From the NCBI GenBank assembly GCA_034521495.1, contig JAXHMK010000010.1, positions 744,001 to 808,000 of the forward strand: a DNA stretch of 64,000 nt, given 5' to 3'. This document shows positions 37,712-47,016 of this stretch, one piece after another. The DNA is from Balneolaceae bacterium (GTDB lineage: Bacteria; Bacteroidota; Rhodothermia; Balneolales; Balneolaceae). The position numbers were made by a program, and so were the translations under genes. Position 1 is the stretch's first letter, and each line of letters begins with the position of its first letter. The notes beneath the pieces are model-generated. The model made no database searches, was not told the DNA's origin, and saw only the letters and a list, made by a program, of their open reading frames with translations.

Positions 37712-38044
37712 TCACCTGAGGTTTTCAGACGGATCCCAAAAGTGCTTTTCAATATCAGTGGTGTATTCTTCTTTGAAATCAACTCCCTCCTGTTCTAATC
37801 GCTCTTTCATAGAGTCACCGGGAAAATAGGACCTGCCTGTTAATTGTCCTAACCGATTGACAACTCTGTGAGCCGGATACTGTTCTCCCTCTGCTGATAT
37901 CAAATTGTTCAAGGCATATCCTACCATCCTGGCACCCGACCGAACGCCCAGATAACCTGCAATGGCTCCGTAGGTGGTCACTTTCCCCGGCGGAATTTCC
38001 GCTACAACATCATAAACTCTCTGATAGAAATCTTCACGATTCAT
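37712..38044 (-). CDS. Alkyltransferase-like protein (ATL)
   Basis: About 110 residues from the ATG at 38042-38044. It matches the DNA-binding domain of O6-alkylguanine-DNA alkyltransferase: FYQRVYDVVAEIPPGKVTTY, GAIAGYLGVRSGARMVGYAL, and YPAHRVVNRLGQLTG. The acceptor cysteine of the PCHRV motif is replaced by alanine (PAHRV), so it cannot take an alkyl group. ATL proteins flip damaged guanines and hand them to nucleotide excision repair. It overlaps no gene and lies upstream of the tricorn-like protease on the same strand. Confidence 0.9.
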   Translation of the reverse strand: MNREDFYQRVYDVVAEIPPGKVTTYGAIAGYLGVRSGARMVGYALNNLISAEGEQYPAHRVVNRLGQLTGRSYFPGDSMKERLEQEGVDFKEEYTTDIEKHFWDPSENLR

Positions 38045-38103
38045 TCTGGTGTTATCTGCGGCCAAATTTTCGTGTCAGAAATTTAATAATTACCCAATTC
38101 ATC

Positions 38104-39102
38104 CTATTCCAACCCATAATATTTTTTCAAACGATCATATAAAAGTTGGAATGTTTTATCACGATCAATGTCTGAACATCTCAGTAGTGTCCCATTAGTA
38201 TCGTAAAAATTATAGTCCATATAATGCGTAACTGTTGGTGCAACTGACTCTTGACATGTTGCAATTTCAGGATCAAGTAAAGCGGCCATATCCCCAAGAT
38301 CAAAAAACCCTTTATTCGGATCCATAAAATAATCACTATTGTACCGGTACTCATGTAAATATTCTCCAAGATCACCATGGGGTTTTACCTTTCTCTCCGA
38401 CTCCTCCATTGTTATACTGAGGTGAGTTCCCGTATCAAAAAGAACAAGAGGTAATGGTGAATGAAACATTATTCTGGAAGCACGTATATCTCCCTTTATG
38501 TTAAAGTTATGAGCTCTGAATGGCCATGTATTCTCTGTTCGGGCATGCCAGTACATTATCACTTTGTCTTTAATTTTTGGCTCTTTTAAGTACGCCGATG
38601 CAAGATCAGTCGGGCTGCCCAAGCCGATTACCCACAACGGATTTTCTGATGATCCAGTCATTGCTCGTTCAATAATAAAATCAACCCCCTCCGATTCACT
38701 GGGTTCAAAAACGTACTGCATGGGATGGCCTCCGCGCAAAATTGGGATCTCTCCTTCCATACCTGCTTTTTCTAAAATTGTGTGGGCTTCTTCAAATGAG
38801 TTTTGAATGCTCTCAGGTCCAGATCCACTGTAATAACTATCATGATTACTTGTAACAATTCCTTCTATATCAAACCGCTCCGGTGATAGAATAGCCAAAG
38901 AAATTGCCCATATATCATCAATTTCATTTGTTACATCACTCACAATGATTACTCTTATCTTTTCATCTTTTGCCGGTATTTTAGGTGTAACTTTCTTTTC
39001 ACTATAATACAAACTTCGCTGGGCTTGTACGTTTTTGGTGGGTAATATTAATAAAAAAGGAAGTACAAAAAATATGACAGTTGGGATATTTATTCTATTC
39101 AT
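38104..39102 (-). CDS. Secreted nucleoside hydrolase-like protein
   Basis: About 332 residues from the ATG at 39100-39102, which opens a signal peptide ending NVQAQ. The nucleoside-hydrolase signature is weak but present: VIIVSDVTNEIDDIWAISLA (acidic metal cluster), GIVTSNHDSYYSGSG, LWVIGLGSPTDLASAYL and the later HNFNIKGDIRASRIMF. A typical member cleaves the N-glycosidic bond of ribonucleosides using calcium. The exported location suggests scavenging. It is divergent from the amidase gene at 39235. Confidence 0.82.
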   Translation of the reverse strand: MNRINIPTVIFFVLPFLLILPTKNVQAQRSLYYSEKKVTPKIPAKDEKIRVIIVSDVTNEIDDIWAISLAILSPERFDIEGIVTSNHDSYYSGSGPESIQNSFEEAHTILEKAGMEGEIPILRGGHPMQYVFEPSESEGVDFIIERAMTGSSENPLWVIGLGSPTDLASAYLKEPKIKDKVIMYWHARTENTWPFRAHNFNIKGDIRASRIMFHSPLPLVLFDTGTHLSITMEESERKVKPHGDLGEYLHEYRYNSDYFMDPNKGFFDLGDMAALLDPEIATCQESVAPTVTHYMDYNFYDTNGTLLRCSDIDRDKTFQLLYDRLKKYYGLE

Positions 39103-39234
39103 TCTACTTAAATTAGTTTTCAAGTAATCTTTCTTTATCATTGTCAACCTTCAATATTATTCTGAAAAAATCCAGTAGTTCTTATTTTTAAATGAATACT
39201 TTTTTCAAATAACTCATCTATTTACAATTTTTTT

Positions 39235-40806
39235 ATGAAATATTTTAAATCTACAATTGGCCTAATTCTACTTCTTATTTTAAGCATAAGCTGCATTGAT
39301 CAAACAAACGACCGCACAGAAAATGCTTTCCTGTTTGAAGAAATTACTATAAGTAATCTTCAACAGGGGTACACCAGTAACGACTTCACAATCAAGGAGG
39401 TCGTTCAAGCCTACCTCAATCGAATTGAACAAATTGATCAAAGCGGTCCCGCCTTAAACGCAATGATCTATCTGAATCCAGATGCCATTTCAGTAGCTGA
39501 AGAATTAGATCAAGAACTTCAAAATGGTAACTCTCGAGGTCCTCTTCATGGAATTCCTATTGTGTTAAAAGACAATATCGATACTTCTGATATGCCCACC
39601 ACCGCAGGATCGCGATTCATGGAAGGGTCAATACCCCCGGATGATGCCTTCATCGTGCAGAAACTGCGAGACCAGGGAGCCGTTATCATTGGTAAAGCGA
39701 ACCTGAGCGAATGGGCCAATTTCCACAGCGATTTTTCATCCAGCGGATGGAGCGGATTAGGCGGACAGACCAAAAATCCGTACGATATCACCCGCAATCC
39801 ATGTGGTTCAAGTGCCGGTTCGGGAGTGGCAGCTTCCGCAAACCTGGCTGCAATTGCCATTGGTACAGAAACAAACGGTTCGGTTGTCTGTCCCTCCAAT
39901 GCCAATGGAATTGTTGGAATGAAGCCTACAGTTGGATTGTGGAGCCGAGACGGAATTATTCCCATCTCCTATCATACCGACAGTGCCGGCCCAATGGCCC
40001 GAACTGTTCGGGACGCTGCAATTCTGCTGGGTGCGCTGGCGGAGTCTGATCCAAATGATCCGATTACAGAACCGAGTAACCAAAACAGGCACGAGGATTA
40101 CACTCAATTTTTGAACGAAAATGGTCTAAAAGGAAAGAGAATTGGGTTTTATACCGGTCCCATGGGAAATCACTTTCGTGTTGATACTCTCATGAACCAG
40201 GCCGTTGATTTCTTTGAAAACCAAGGAGCTGCAATTGTTGAATTAGAAGAGATAACTGAAGAAAATATTGGCGGAGATGCATTCCAGGTTTTACTGTATG
40301 AATTTAAAGACGGCTTGAACAAATATTTTGCATCTCTCGGTGAAGATGCGCCGGTATCGAGTATTGAAGAACTTGCAGAATTAACAAAAGAGACTCCGGT
40401 TGAAACCGAACGTTTCGACAGAAGTTTAATCACAATGGCAGCAGAGAAAGGAGATCTCAATTCTGAAGAGTATCAAAACGCACTTGAACGAATGTTAACG
40501 GAGAGCCGGGAAAACGGTATGGACCGGGTGATGGATGAACATAACCTGGATGCCATTATTTCTCCAACAGGCTCACCCGCCTGGAAAACCGATTTGATCC
40601 TTGGGGATAATTTTTCACTCTCTTCAAGTTCTCCTTCAGCCAGGGCTGGCTATCCAATTATAACTGTCCCGATGGGAGATATTGAAGGATTGCCGGTCGG
40701 TCTTTCCATTTTTGGAAGAGCCTGGAGTGAACCGGTTTTGCTTGAAATTGCTTTTGCTTATGAGCAGGGAACTAAACACCGGATTGTACCAAGGTTTGAG
40801 GAATAA
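39235..40806 (+). CDS. Amidase-signature lipoprotein
   Basis: A 523-residue amidase. A lipoprotein signal peptide has its lipobox at LSIS-Cys20, so the enzyme is probably anchored in a membrane. The Ser-cisSer-Lys triad is visible: lysine in GIPIVLKDNIDTSDMPTT, and the two serines in CGSSAGSGVAASANLAAIA followed by GTETNGSVVCPSNANG. The length is normal for the family. The substrate amide is not known. The gene stands alone and is followed by a 308-base intergenic stretch. Confidence 0.93.
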   Translation: MKYFKSTIGLILLLILSISCIDQTNDRTENAFLFEEITISNLQQGYTSNDFTIKEVVQAYLNRIEQIDQSGPALNAMIYLNPDAISVAEELDQELQNGNSRGPLHGIPIVLKDNIDTSDMPTTAGSRFMEGSIPPDDAFIVQKLRDQGAVIIGKANLSEWANFHSDFSSSGWSGLGGQTKNPYDITRNPCGSSAGSGVAASANLAAIAIGTETNGSVVCPSNANGIVGMKPTVGLWSRDGIIPISYHTDSAGPMARTVRDAAILLGALAESDPNDPITEPSNQNRHEDYTQFLNENGLKGKRIGFYTGPMGNHFRVDTLMNQAVDFFENQGAAIVELEEITEENIGGDAFQVLLYEFKDGLNKYFASLGEDAPVSSIEELAELTKETPVETERFDRSLITMAAEKGDLNSEEYQNALERMLTESRENGMDRVMDEHNLDAIISPTGSPAWKTDLILGDNFSLSSSSPSARAGYPIITVPMGDIEGLPVGLSIFGRAWSEPVLLEIAFAYEQGTKHRIVPRFEE

Positions 40807-41114
40807 TTTGACTCTCATATCAAAAATCTTCTAAGATACGTCCCGAAAATTTTAGGTTTACTAAACGTTTTTCTTAAAGTGTCCCCTTTCCCCTCGTACC
40901 GTAGGTCCCCTTCGGTACGCCCCACTGAAGCTCCGCTTCAAAACCAACGGCCAGCAAGCCGTTTTACCGGATTTTATATCCACTCTGTAGAAAAACATCT
41001 ACTTTTCTGATCACAAAAAATTAATCTTTAGCTGTTCAAATTATTGCTTAGAAAAACGGTATTTATTCATAATTTTACATCCTGAAAATCAGTCAACCTA
41101 CTTATACAAACTAA
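40807..41114. repeat. Intergenic stretch with a GTACCGAAGG-type palindrome
   Basis: No gene is seen. At 40895-40919 a 25-base imperfect palindrome (CGTACCGTAGG / CCTTCGGTACG) matches the perfect form at 54289-54314. A second G/C-rich fragment (CTGAAGCTCCGCTTCA) follows. The last 60 bases are AT-rich and probably hold the promoter of the polyamine genes. Confidence 0.6.
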
Positions 41115-42521
41115 ATGAAAAATTCATATTTCGAACTGGTTGATCAGACCTACGACTTTCCACAGAATGGTTTCGAGTTGATCAACGGAACTTTAAGTTT
41201 TCATAATGTTGACCTGGTTCGGTTGATCGAGAAATATGGAACTCCGTTTCGGCTTACTTATCTCCCCAACATCCAAAAGAAGATTGAAACAGCCCGCAGG
41301 CTATTCAATAACGCGATTCAAAATCACAACTACTCCGGGAATTACGAATTTTGTTATTGCACAAAATGCTGTCATTTTAACCATGTGGTAAGCAAAGCTC
41401 TCAAAGAGAACGTTTCCCTGGAAACCTCATCCTCGTTTGATCTCGATTTGATTGAAAACCTGTATCAAAAAGGCAAGTTTGATAAAAACGGAACGATCGT
41501 CCATAACGGGTTTAAAACGGATAACTACGTCAAAAAAATAGGACAGTTAATCAATAAAGGATTCTCCAATTCCATTTCAGTGCTTGACAACACACGCGAA
41601 CTGGAAAAACTAAAAACCATTGAAACGGATAAGAAGATAAAGATTGGGATTCGTATCTGTATTGAGGAGGATCCACAGGCTGCATATTACACCTCAAGAA
41701 TGGGAATTAACAAGCGTGAAATCCTGGATTTTGTCAGCGAAAATATTGTTGATGATGATCGTTTTGAGCTCACAATGGTACACTTTTTTGTAGATTCGGG
41801 CATCAGCGACAATATGTATTACTGGAATGAATTCAAGAAAGCTCTCACCCTCTATACAAATATCAAAAAAATGGTCCCATCCGTTAGATCCCTGAATATT
41901 GGCGGCGGATTTCCGATTCAAAATAGTCTCAATTTCAATTACGACTATGAATATATGACCCATGAAATTGTTGGGAATATTAAAGAGACCTGTGCCGATG
42001 CCGGTGTTGATGAACCTGATATTTTTACAGAATTTGGAAGATATACCGTAGGTGAAAGCGGTGCGGTAATCTTCCAGGTTTTAGAACAAAAGCAGCAAAA
42101 TGATACTGAACTTTGGTACTTGATTGATAACAGCCTGATGAACACGATCCCTGATGCATGGTCTATAAACGAGAAATTTATCTTGTTGCCTCTCAACAAA
42201 TGGAAAAATCAGTATAAAAGAATCAACATCGGGGGAATTAGTTGCGATCATTCCGATTACTACAACTCAGAGGAACTGAATCAGCAGGTGCTGCTTCCGG
42301 CTTATTCTGATGACGACCGGGAACCGCTCTACATCGGTTTTTTTCACACGGGGGCCTACCAGGATTCCATCAGTGGGTACGGGGGTATCAAACACTGCCT
42401 GATTCCATCCCCAAAACATATCGTTGTAGATATTGATGAGGATGGAAATATGTACGATTATTTATACCGGGATGAACAAAATGTTGATAAAATGCTTGAA
42501 ATTTTAGGATATCATGATTGA
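41115..42521 (+). CDS. Biosynthetic arginine decarboxylase (Bacteroidota-type)
   Basis: A 468-residue fold-III PLP enzyme of the alanine racemase/ornithine decarboxylase clan. It opens with LIEKYGTPFRLTYLPNIQKK, then the PLP-binding lysine area NYEFCYCTKCCHF, ETSSSFDLDL, IGIRICIEEDPQAAYYTSRM, VRSLNIGGGFPIQNS and the diacid/phosphate region EFGRYTVGES, with ISCDHSDYY near the end. It should make agmatine from arginine. The agmatinase gene overlaps its 3' end by eight bases, which supports this over carboxynorspermidine decarboxylase, the main alternative. It is cytosolic and starts the polyamine operon. Confidence 0.85.
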   Translation: MKNSYFELVDQTYDFPQNGFELINGTLSFHNVDLVRLIEKYGTPFRLTYLPNIQKKIETARRLFNNAIQNHNYSGNYEFCYCTKCCHFNHVVSKALKENVSLETSSSFDLDLIENLYQKGKFDKNGTIVHNGFKTDNYVKKIGQLINKGFSNSISVLDNTRELEKLKTIETDKKIKIGIRICIEEDPQAAYYTSRMGINKREILDFVSENIVDDDRFELTMVHFFVDSGISDNMYYWNEFKKALTLYTNIKKMVPSVRSLNIGGGFPIQNSLNFNYDYEYMTHEIVGNIKETCADAGVDEPDIFTEFGRYTVGESGAVIFQVLEQKQQNDTELWYLIDNSLMNTIPDAWSINEKFILLPLNKWKNQYKRINIGGISCDHSDYYNSEELNQQVLLPAYSDDDREPLYIGFFHTGAYQDSISGYGGIKHCLIPSPKHIVVDIDEDGNMYDYLYRDEQNVDKMLEILGYHD

Positions 42522-43374
42522 TCAAAAGCCTCTTTACGCAGGAATTGAAGGCGACCATAATCTCTATGAAAATGCAGAGATTCTGCTACAATCCATTCCC
42601 TACGACGGTACCAGTACCTGGGGAAAAGGTGCGGACCGTGGATTCAAAGCTTTCCTGAATGCCACCGAAAATATGGAAATTTATGATATTGAAACGGACA
42701 GCGAGGTCTATAAAAAGGGAGTTCATATCTTAGATCCGATTTTGGAGGATTCATCGCCTGAAGCCGTTTTTGAAGCTGTTTACAAGAATACAAAAGAGCT
42801 TCTGAATAGCGGGAAATTTCTGACCTTTTTCGGGGGAGAACATTCCATCAGTATCGGCATTATCAAGGCGTTTTATGAGGCCCATCCCGATATCACAATA
42901 TTGCAACTGGATGCCCACGCCGATCTCCGTCCCGAGTTTCACGGATCGCCATACAACCACGCTTGTGCGGTAGCTGATGCTTCAAAAAACGCAAACCTGA
43001 TCCAGGTTGGAATCAGGAGCATGGACAGCTCTGAACTTCCCTATTTGGATCGCGAAAAATGCTATTTTGCAGAAGATATGTATGGTACAACCGACTGGAT
43101 GGAGAATTCAATATCGAAAATCACTGATAAAGTGTACATCACTCTGGACTTAGATGTGTTTGATCCCTCCATTATGCCCTCCACCGGAACGCCAGAACCC
43201 GGGGGAATGCAGTGGAATACGATGATTCAATACCTCCGAAAAGTGTTTGATCAAAAAAATGTACTGGGATTTGATATTGTTGAACTCGCCCCGATTGAAG
43301 GACTCAATGCACCCGACTTTTTGGCTGCAAAACTTTACTACAAAATGTTAAGCTATAAATTCGCAAACTCATGA
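42514..43374 (+). CDS. speB: Agmatinase
   Basis: A 286-residue ureohydrolase. The manganese-binding blocks are all present: FFGGEHSISIGI, QLDAHADLRPEFHG and LDLDVFDPSIMPSTGTPEPGG. It removes urea from agmatine to give putrescine. The eight-base overlap with the arginine decarboxylase gene points to co-translation. Arginase is a weaker alternative, because the neighbour makes agmatine. Confidence 0.94.
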   Translation: MIDQKPLYAGIEGDHNLYENAEILLQSIPYDGTSTWGKGADRGFKAFLNATENMEIYDIETDSEVYKKGVHILDPILEDSSPEAVFEAVYKNTKELLNSGKFLTFFGGEHSISIGIIKAFYEAHPDITILQLDAHADLRPEFHGSPYNHACAVADASKNANLIQVGIRSMDSSELPYLDREKCYFAEDMYGTTDWMENSISKITDKVYITLDLDVFDPSIMPSTGTPEPGGMQWNTMIQYLRKVFDQKNVLGFDIVELAPIEGLNAPDFLAAKLYYKMLSYKFANS

Positions 43375-43422
43375 GTGGCATGTTAACTACAGAATTACGA
43401 GTTATTGTCTGTCGGTTGGATA

Positions 43423-43515
43423 AGACTTCCGAAGTCTTTCAGAACAAGATCAGAAACTCCCGTTATTGTTACGAAAAGTTAACTTTCGTAACGGCTTGAG
43501 AGACTTCGGAAGTCT
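43423..43515. repeat. Nested palindromes between speB and the DHS-like gene
   Basis: The word AGACTTCCGAAGTCT (43423-43437) and AGACTTCGGAAGTCT (43501-43515) bracket an inner hairpin, GTTACGAAA / TTTCGTAAC (43468-43492), with a 7-base loop. It belongs to the class of dispersed palindromes in this window. It may loosen coupling between the two genes. Confidence 0.8.
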
Positions 43516-43590
43516 ATAAGTATCAATTATCCCAGTGTTGACAACTATCTACAAATAACTTAGACCCAAAAATCCTAAGCTGACACACCA

Positions 43591-44565
43591 ATGAGTACAA
43601 AAGGACCTGTTTCCAATTTTTTAACTCACCATTTTCGCCATTTTAATGCCGCTTCGCTGGTTGATGCAGCTAAAGCTTATGAAGATCAGCTCAACAGTGG
43701 GGCAAAAATGATGATTACACTCGCCGGTGCTATGAGTTCGGGTGAGCTTGGCTTATCTCTTGCGGAGATGATTCGGCAGGACAAAGTTCATATCATCACC
43801 TGTACGGGTGCCAATCTCGAAGAAGATCTCTTCAATCTCGTGGCGCACAATCATTATAAACGCATTCCAAATTACCGTGATTTAAGTCCGGAAGATGAAC
43901 AGAAACTTCTCGAAGGGCATTTTAATCGCGTTACGGACACCTGTATTCCTGAAGAAGAAGCGATGCGACGGATTGAAGATCATCTGGTAAAACGATGGAT
44001 AAAAGCCACGGAAGAAAATAACCGATATCTCCCTCACGAATATTTTTATGACCTTCTTTTGAGTGGTGATCTGGAGGAGAGTTATCAAATCGATCCGGAT
44101 GATTCCTGGCTAATGGCTGCCGCAAAAAAGGATATCCCGATTATCGTGCCGGGCTGGGAAGATTCAACTTGTGGTAATTTTTTTGCGTCCCACTGCATTC
44201 ATGGTGATGCTGACCCCATGGCCGTGAAAAGCGGTATTGAGTATATGATGTTTTTGACAGACTGGTATCAAAAAAATTCCAAAAATGGAGTCGGGTTTTT
44301 TCAGATTGGCGGTGGAATTGCAGGAGATTTCCCCATCTGTGTGGTACCGATGATGGAACAGGATCTTGGGCTGAAAGACACACCACTCTGGTCCTATTTC
44401 TGCCAAATTAGTGATTCCACAACCAGTTACGGATCCTATTCAGGAGCTGTTCCCAATGAAAAAATTACCTGGGGCAAACTTGGTATTGATACACCGAAAT
44501 TCATCATCGAATCCGATGCCACCATTGTAGCTCCGCTGATTTTTGCGTATTTGTTGGGGTGGTGA
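43591..44565 (+). CDS. Deoxyhypusine-synthase-family polyamine enzyme
   Basis: A 324-residue NAD-dependent enzyme of the deoxyhypusine synthase fold. Visible blocks are MITLAGAMSSGELGLSLAEM, IITCTGANLEEDLFNLVAH, IIVPGWEDSTCGNFFASH, FFQIGGGIAGDFPICVVPMM, SYGSYSGAVPNEKITWGKLG and IESDATIVAPLIFAYL. The lysine equivalent to the eukaryotic catalytic residue (in the SWGK motif) is kept at position 296. Bacteria lack eIF5A, so these enzymes are believed to move the aminobutyl group onto putrescine, forming homospermidine or a related polyamine. It follows arginine decarboxylase and agmatinase, which would supply putrescine. Confidence 0.88.
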   Translation: MSTKGPVSNFLTHHFRHFNAASLVDAAKAYEDQLNSGAKMMITLAGAMSSGELGLSLAEMIRQDKVHIITCTGANLEEDLFNLVAHNHYKRIPNYRDLSPEDEQKLLEGHFNRVTDTCIPEEEAMRRIEDHLVKRWIKATEENNRYLPHEYFYDLLLSGDLEESYQIDPDDSWLMAAAKKDIPIIVPGWEDSTCGNFFASHCIHGDADPMAVKSGIEYMMFLTDWYQKNSKNGVGFFQIGGGIAGDFPICVVPMMEQDLGLKDTPLWSYFCQISDSTTSYGSYSGAVPNEKITWGKLGIDTPKFIIESDATIVAPLIFAYLLGW

Positions 44566-44584
44566 AAATCTCCCCGACGGGAGT

Positions 44585-44709
44585 GAGGCTGTCCAAAAGG
44601 ATGCAAGGGATGATCAATATCTCATTTTGTCATACGGACTCGATGATATTCACACTGATTAACAATTGAGATTCTGAATAAGTTCAGATGACATCTTTTG
44701 GACAGCCTC
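44585..44709. mobile_element. MITE-like inverted-repeat element, 125 bp
   Basis: The left arm GAGGCTGTCCAAAAGGATG (44585-44603) and right arm CATCTTTTGGACAGCCTC (44692-44709) are inverted repeats with one gap. There is no coding frame inside. The eight bases on each side, ACGGGAGT and GTGGGAGT, agree at six positions and may be a decayed target duplication. The ends resemble those of small nonautonomous elements; no transposase is in the window. Confidence 0.6.
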
Positions 44710-44755
44710 GTGGGAGTATACACCTGACTACATAAGTGAGGATCGAAATGACTTA

Positions 44756-44787
44756 AGTCCGCGAAGTCTTCAAGACTTCACAGATCT
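44756..44787. repeat. AGATCCGCGAAG-family palindrome, diverged copy
   Basis: This copy reads AGTCCGCGAAGTCTTCAAGA followed by CTTCACAGATCT, a diverged form of the 34-base palindrome at 6423-6456. It lies just before the E1 dehydrogenase start. Confidence 0.75.
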
Positions 44788-44806
44788 ACATTAACTAAAC
44801 TAGCGT

Positions 44807-46793
44807 GTGATCCAAACCGACAAAAAAATATCAAAAGACGAAGCGGAGAAAATCTACAAAGCCCTTCTCCTCCCGCGGCTAATTGAGGAGCGAATGTTGA
44901 AGCTTCTTCGTCAGAATAAAATCAGCAAATGGTTTTCCGGCATTGGCCAGGAAGCGATCTCTGTTGCCACTGCCCTCACTCTCGATGATGACGACTATAT
45001 CCTCCCAATGCACCGCAATCTGGGAATCTTTACAACACGCGGCGTGCCTCTCTACAAACTTTTTTGTCAGCTTTTGGGGAAAGCAGATGGCTTTACGGGA
45101 GGACGAGACCGCTCGTTTCATTTCGGATCAACCAAACACAATATTTTTGGAATGATCTCCCATCTCGGCGCAACGATGCCTGTGGCCGATGGAATTGCCC
45201 TGGCTCAGAAATTAAAAAACAGAAACCGGGTGAGCGTAAGTTTTTGTGGAGACGGAACCACCAGTGAGGGCGATTTTCACGAAGCTCTAAATCTCGCCGG
45301 AGTCTGGAAGCTGCCCGTTATTTTTATCATCGAAAACAACGGTTACGGGCTTTCCACTCCTGTATCGGAACAATATGCCTGCGAACATCTTGTAGACCGG
45401 GCGGAGGGATACGGATTGAAGGGAATCCAACTTGACGGAAACGATTTTTTCGCGGTTCAGAATGCCATTCAGGAAGCTCGCGAATCAGCTTTGAATGGAA
45501 CTCCGGTTTTGATAGAGGCTGTCACTTTTCGCATGAGAGGGCATGAAGAGGCATCCGGAACATTTTATGTACCTGATGAAGAGTTCGAAAAATGGAAAGA
45601 TGAAGACCCTATTCTGCGATTTGAAAATTGGCTTTTAGATCAGAAATATTTTGACAACCGGAAATCATTTGAGAAAACTAAAGATGAGGTCAATCAAAAA
45701 TTTGAAGATGAATTAAAGAGAGCTCTCAAAGCTGATGAACCTGTTTTTGATGAGAAGACGGAACTCAAACGAGCCGGACTTTCCCCTCAGCCCAAATTCT
45801 CAAAATCATATAGTGGAAAAACTTCTGAGAAACGCTTCATTGATGCTACACATCTCGCCCAAAAACAGGCCTTTTCTGAAGATGAATCCTTCATCCTGAT
45901 GGGGCAGGATATCGCCGAATACGGTGGAGTATTTAAAGCTACGGAGGGATTTATTGAGGAATTTGGCAAAGATCGGATTCGAAATACACCGATTATTGAA
46001 TCCGGAGCAATTGGTGCGGCGATTGGCCTTGCTATTGAAGGATTCAAACCCGTTGTTGAGATGCAGTTTGCGGATTTTATCTCTTGTGGATTCAATCAAA
46101 TTATCAACAACTTGTCCAAGGCGCGCTACCGCTGGATGCCGGAATTGAATATTACCATTCGTGCGCCGCACGGTGCAGATGTTGGTGCTGGTCCTTTTCA
46201 TTCTCAAAGTCCAGAAGGCTGGTTCATGCAGCATCCGGGATTACGGATTTTGGTTCCCTCATCTGTTGAAGATGCTCAACATATGCTTTACACAGCGTTA
46301 TACGATCCAAACCCGGTACTGTTTTTTGAGCATAAACGGTTGTACAGAAGCATCCGGGCTACGACTTCAGACCCATGCAGACTCATCGATATCGAAAAAG
46401 CCAATATCGTTCGGGAGGGCTCGGATATTTCCATTATCACCTATGGTTTGGGTGTTCACTGGGCATTGGAAATTGCAGGGGAGTATGCTGATAACAGGAA
46501 CGGAAATTGAAATCATTGACCTCAGATCACTCGCTCCCATCGATTGGAAAACGGTTCTTCAATCCGTTCAAAAAACGGGTAAAGTTTTGTTATTACAGGA
46601 ACCATCTGAAATTTTAGGTCCGATGAGTGAAATATCATCGGGTATTATTGAACGAGGATTTGAATATTTAGATGCCCCTGTGATGCGGTGCTCCTCCCTT
46701 CATACACCGGTTCCCTTCAACAAAAATTTAGAGAAAGGATACTTAGCAAAATATAGGTTGAAAGAGACGCTGGACCAGTTGATTGAGTATTGA
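44807..46793 (+). pseudogene. Fused E1 alpha/beta 2-oxoacid dehydrogenase with a frameshift
   Basis: The first frame (GTG at 44807 to 46510) encodes the whole alpha part and most of the beta part. The second frame continues to 46793. The alpha half has the TPP motif GDGTTSEGDFHEALNLAGVW through FIIENN, and the beta half starts near DATHLAQKQAFSEDESFILM with QDIAEYGGVFKATEGF. The join at about 46480-46498 needs a one-base shift; without it the protein stops at ADNRNGN, while the other frame continues with ITGTEIEIIDLRSLAPIDW. The total, about 662 residues, fits a fused branched-chain-type E1. Either the gene is inactivated, losing the C-terminal transketolase domain, or there is a sequencing error. 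Confidence 0.85.
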
Positions 46794-46977
46794 TATAAAC
46801 TAAGAATGGTTTTGCTGTCCAGTGCACATTGTACGACGACATTTTACTCATCGAAGCTTTACGCGTAGTTGAGCCTGCCCGTCACTGACCAACTTCATCA
46901 AAACCAGTGTGGGTGGTTATATTAGGTATCTTTCCGAACATTTAAGAAATCAATCCACGATAAACGGTAAATTCAGT

Positions 46978-47016
46978 ATTCCGAGGGGCCGGACAGGCTG
47001 TCCGGCGTACATTTTA
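46978..47016. repeat. Palindrome at the 3' end of the symporter gene
   Basis: The sequence ATTCCGAGG then GGCCGGACAGGCTGTCCGG and CGTACATTTTA overlaps the stop codon of the minus-strand gene at 47014. A near copy (53293-53330) touches the stop of another minus-strand gene, and a partial copy in the opposite orientation lies at 52504-52525. Confidence 0.8.

Noticed and set aside
44566-44806. A tRNA or small RNA between the DHS-like and E1 genes.
   Set aside because: No cloverleaf or CCA end is seen; the structure is explained by inverted repeats of a MITE-like element and a known palindrome family.
45806-46234. A 142-codon minus-strand frame in the E1 dehydrogenase gene.
   Set aside because: It is antisense to well-conserved E1 beta sequence and shows no family likeness.
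46480-46510. Programmed frameshifting to explain the E1 gene.
   Set aside because: There is no slippery heptamer with a following stem or pseudoknot that I can see, and E1 genes are not known to use it.
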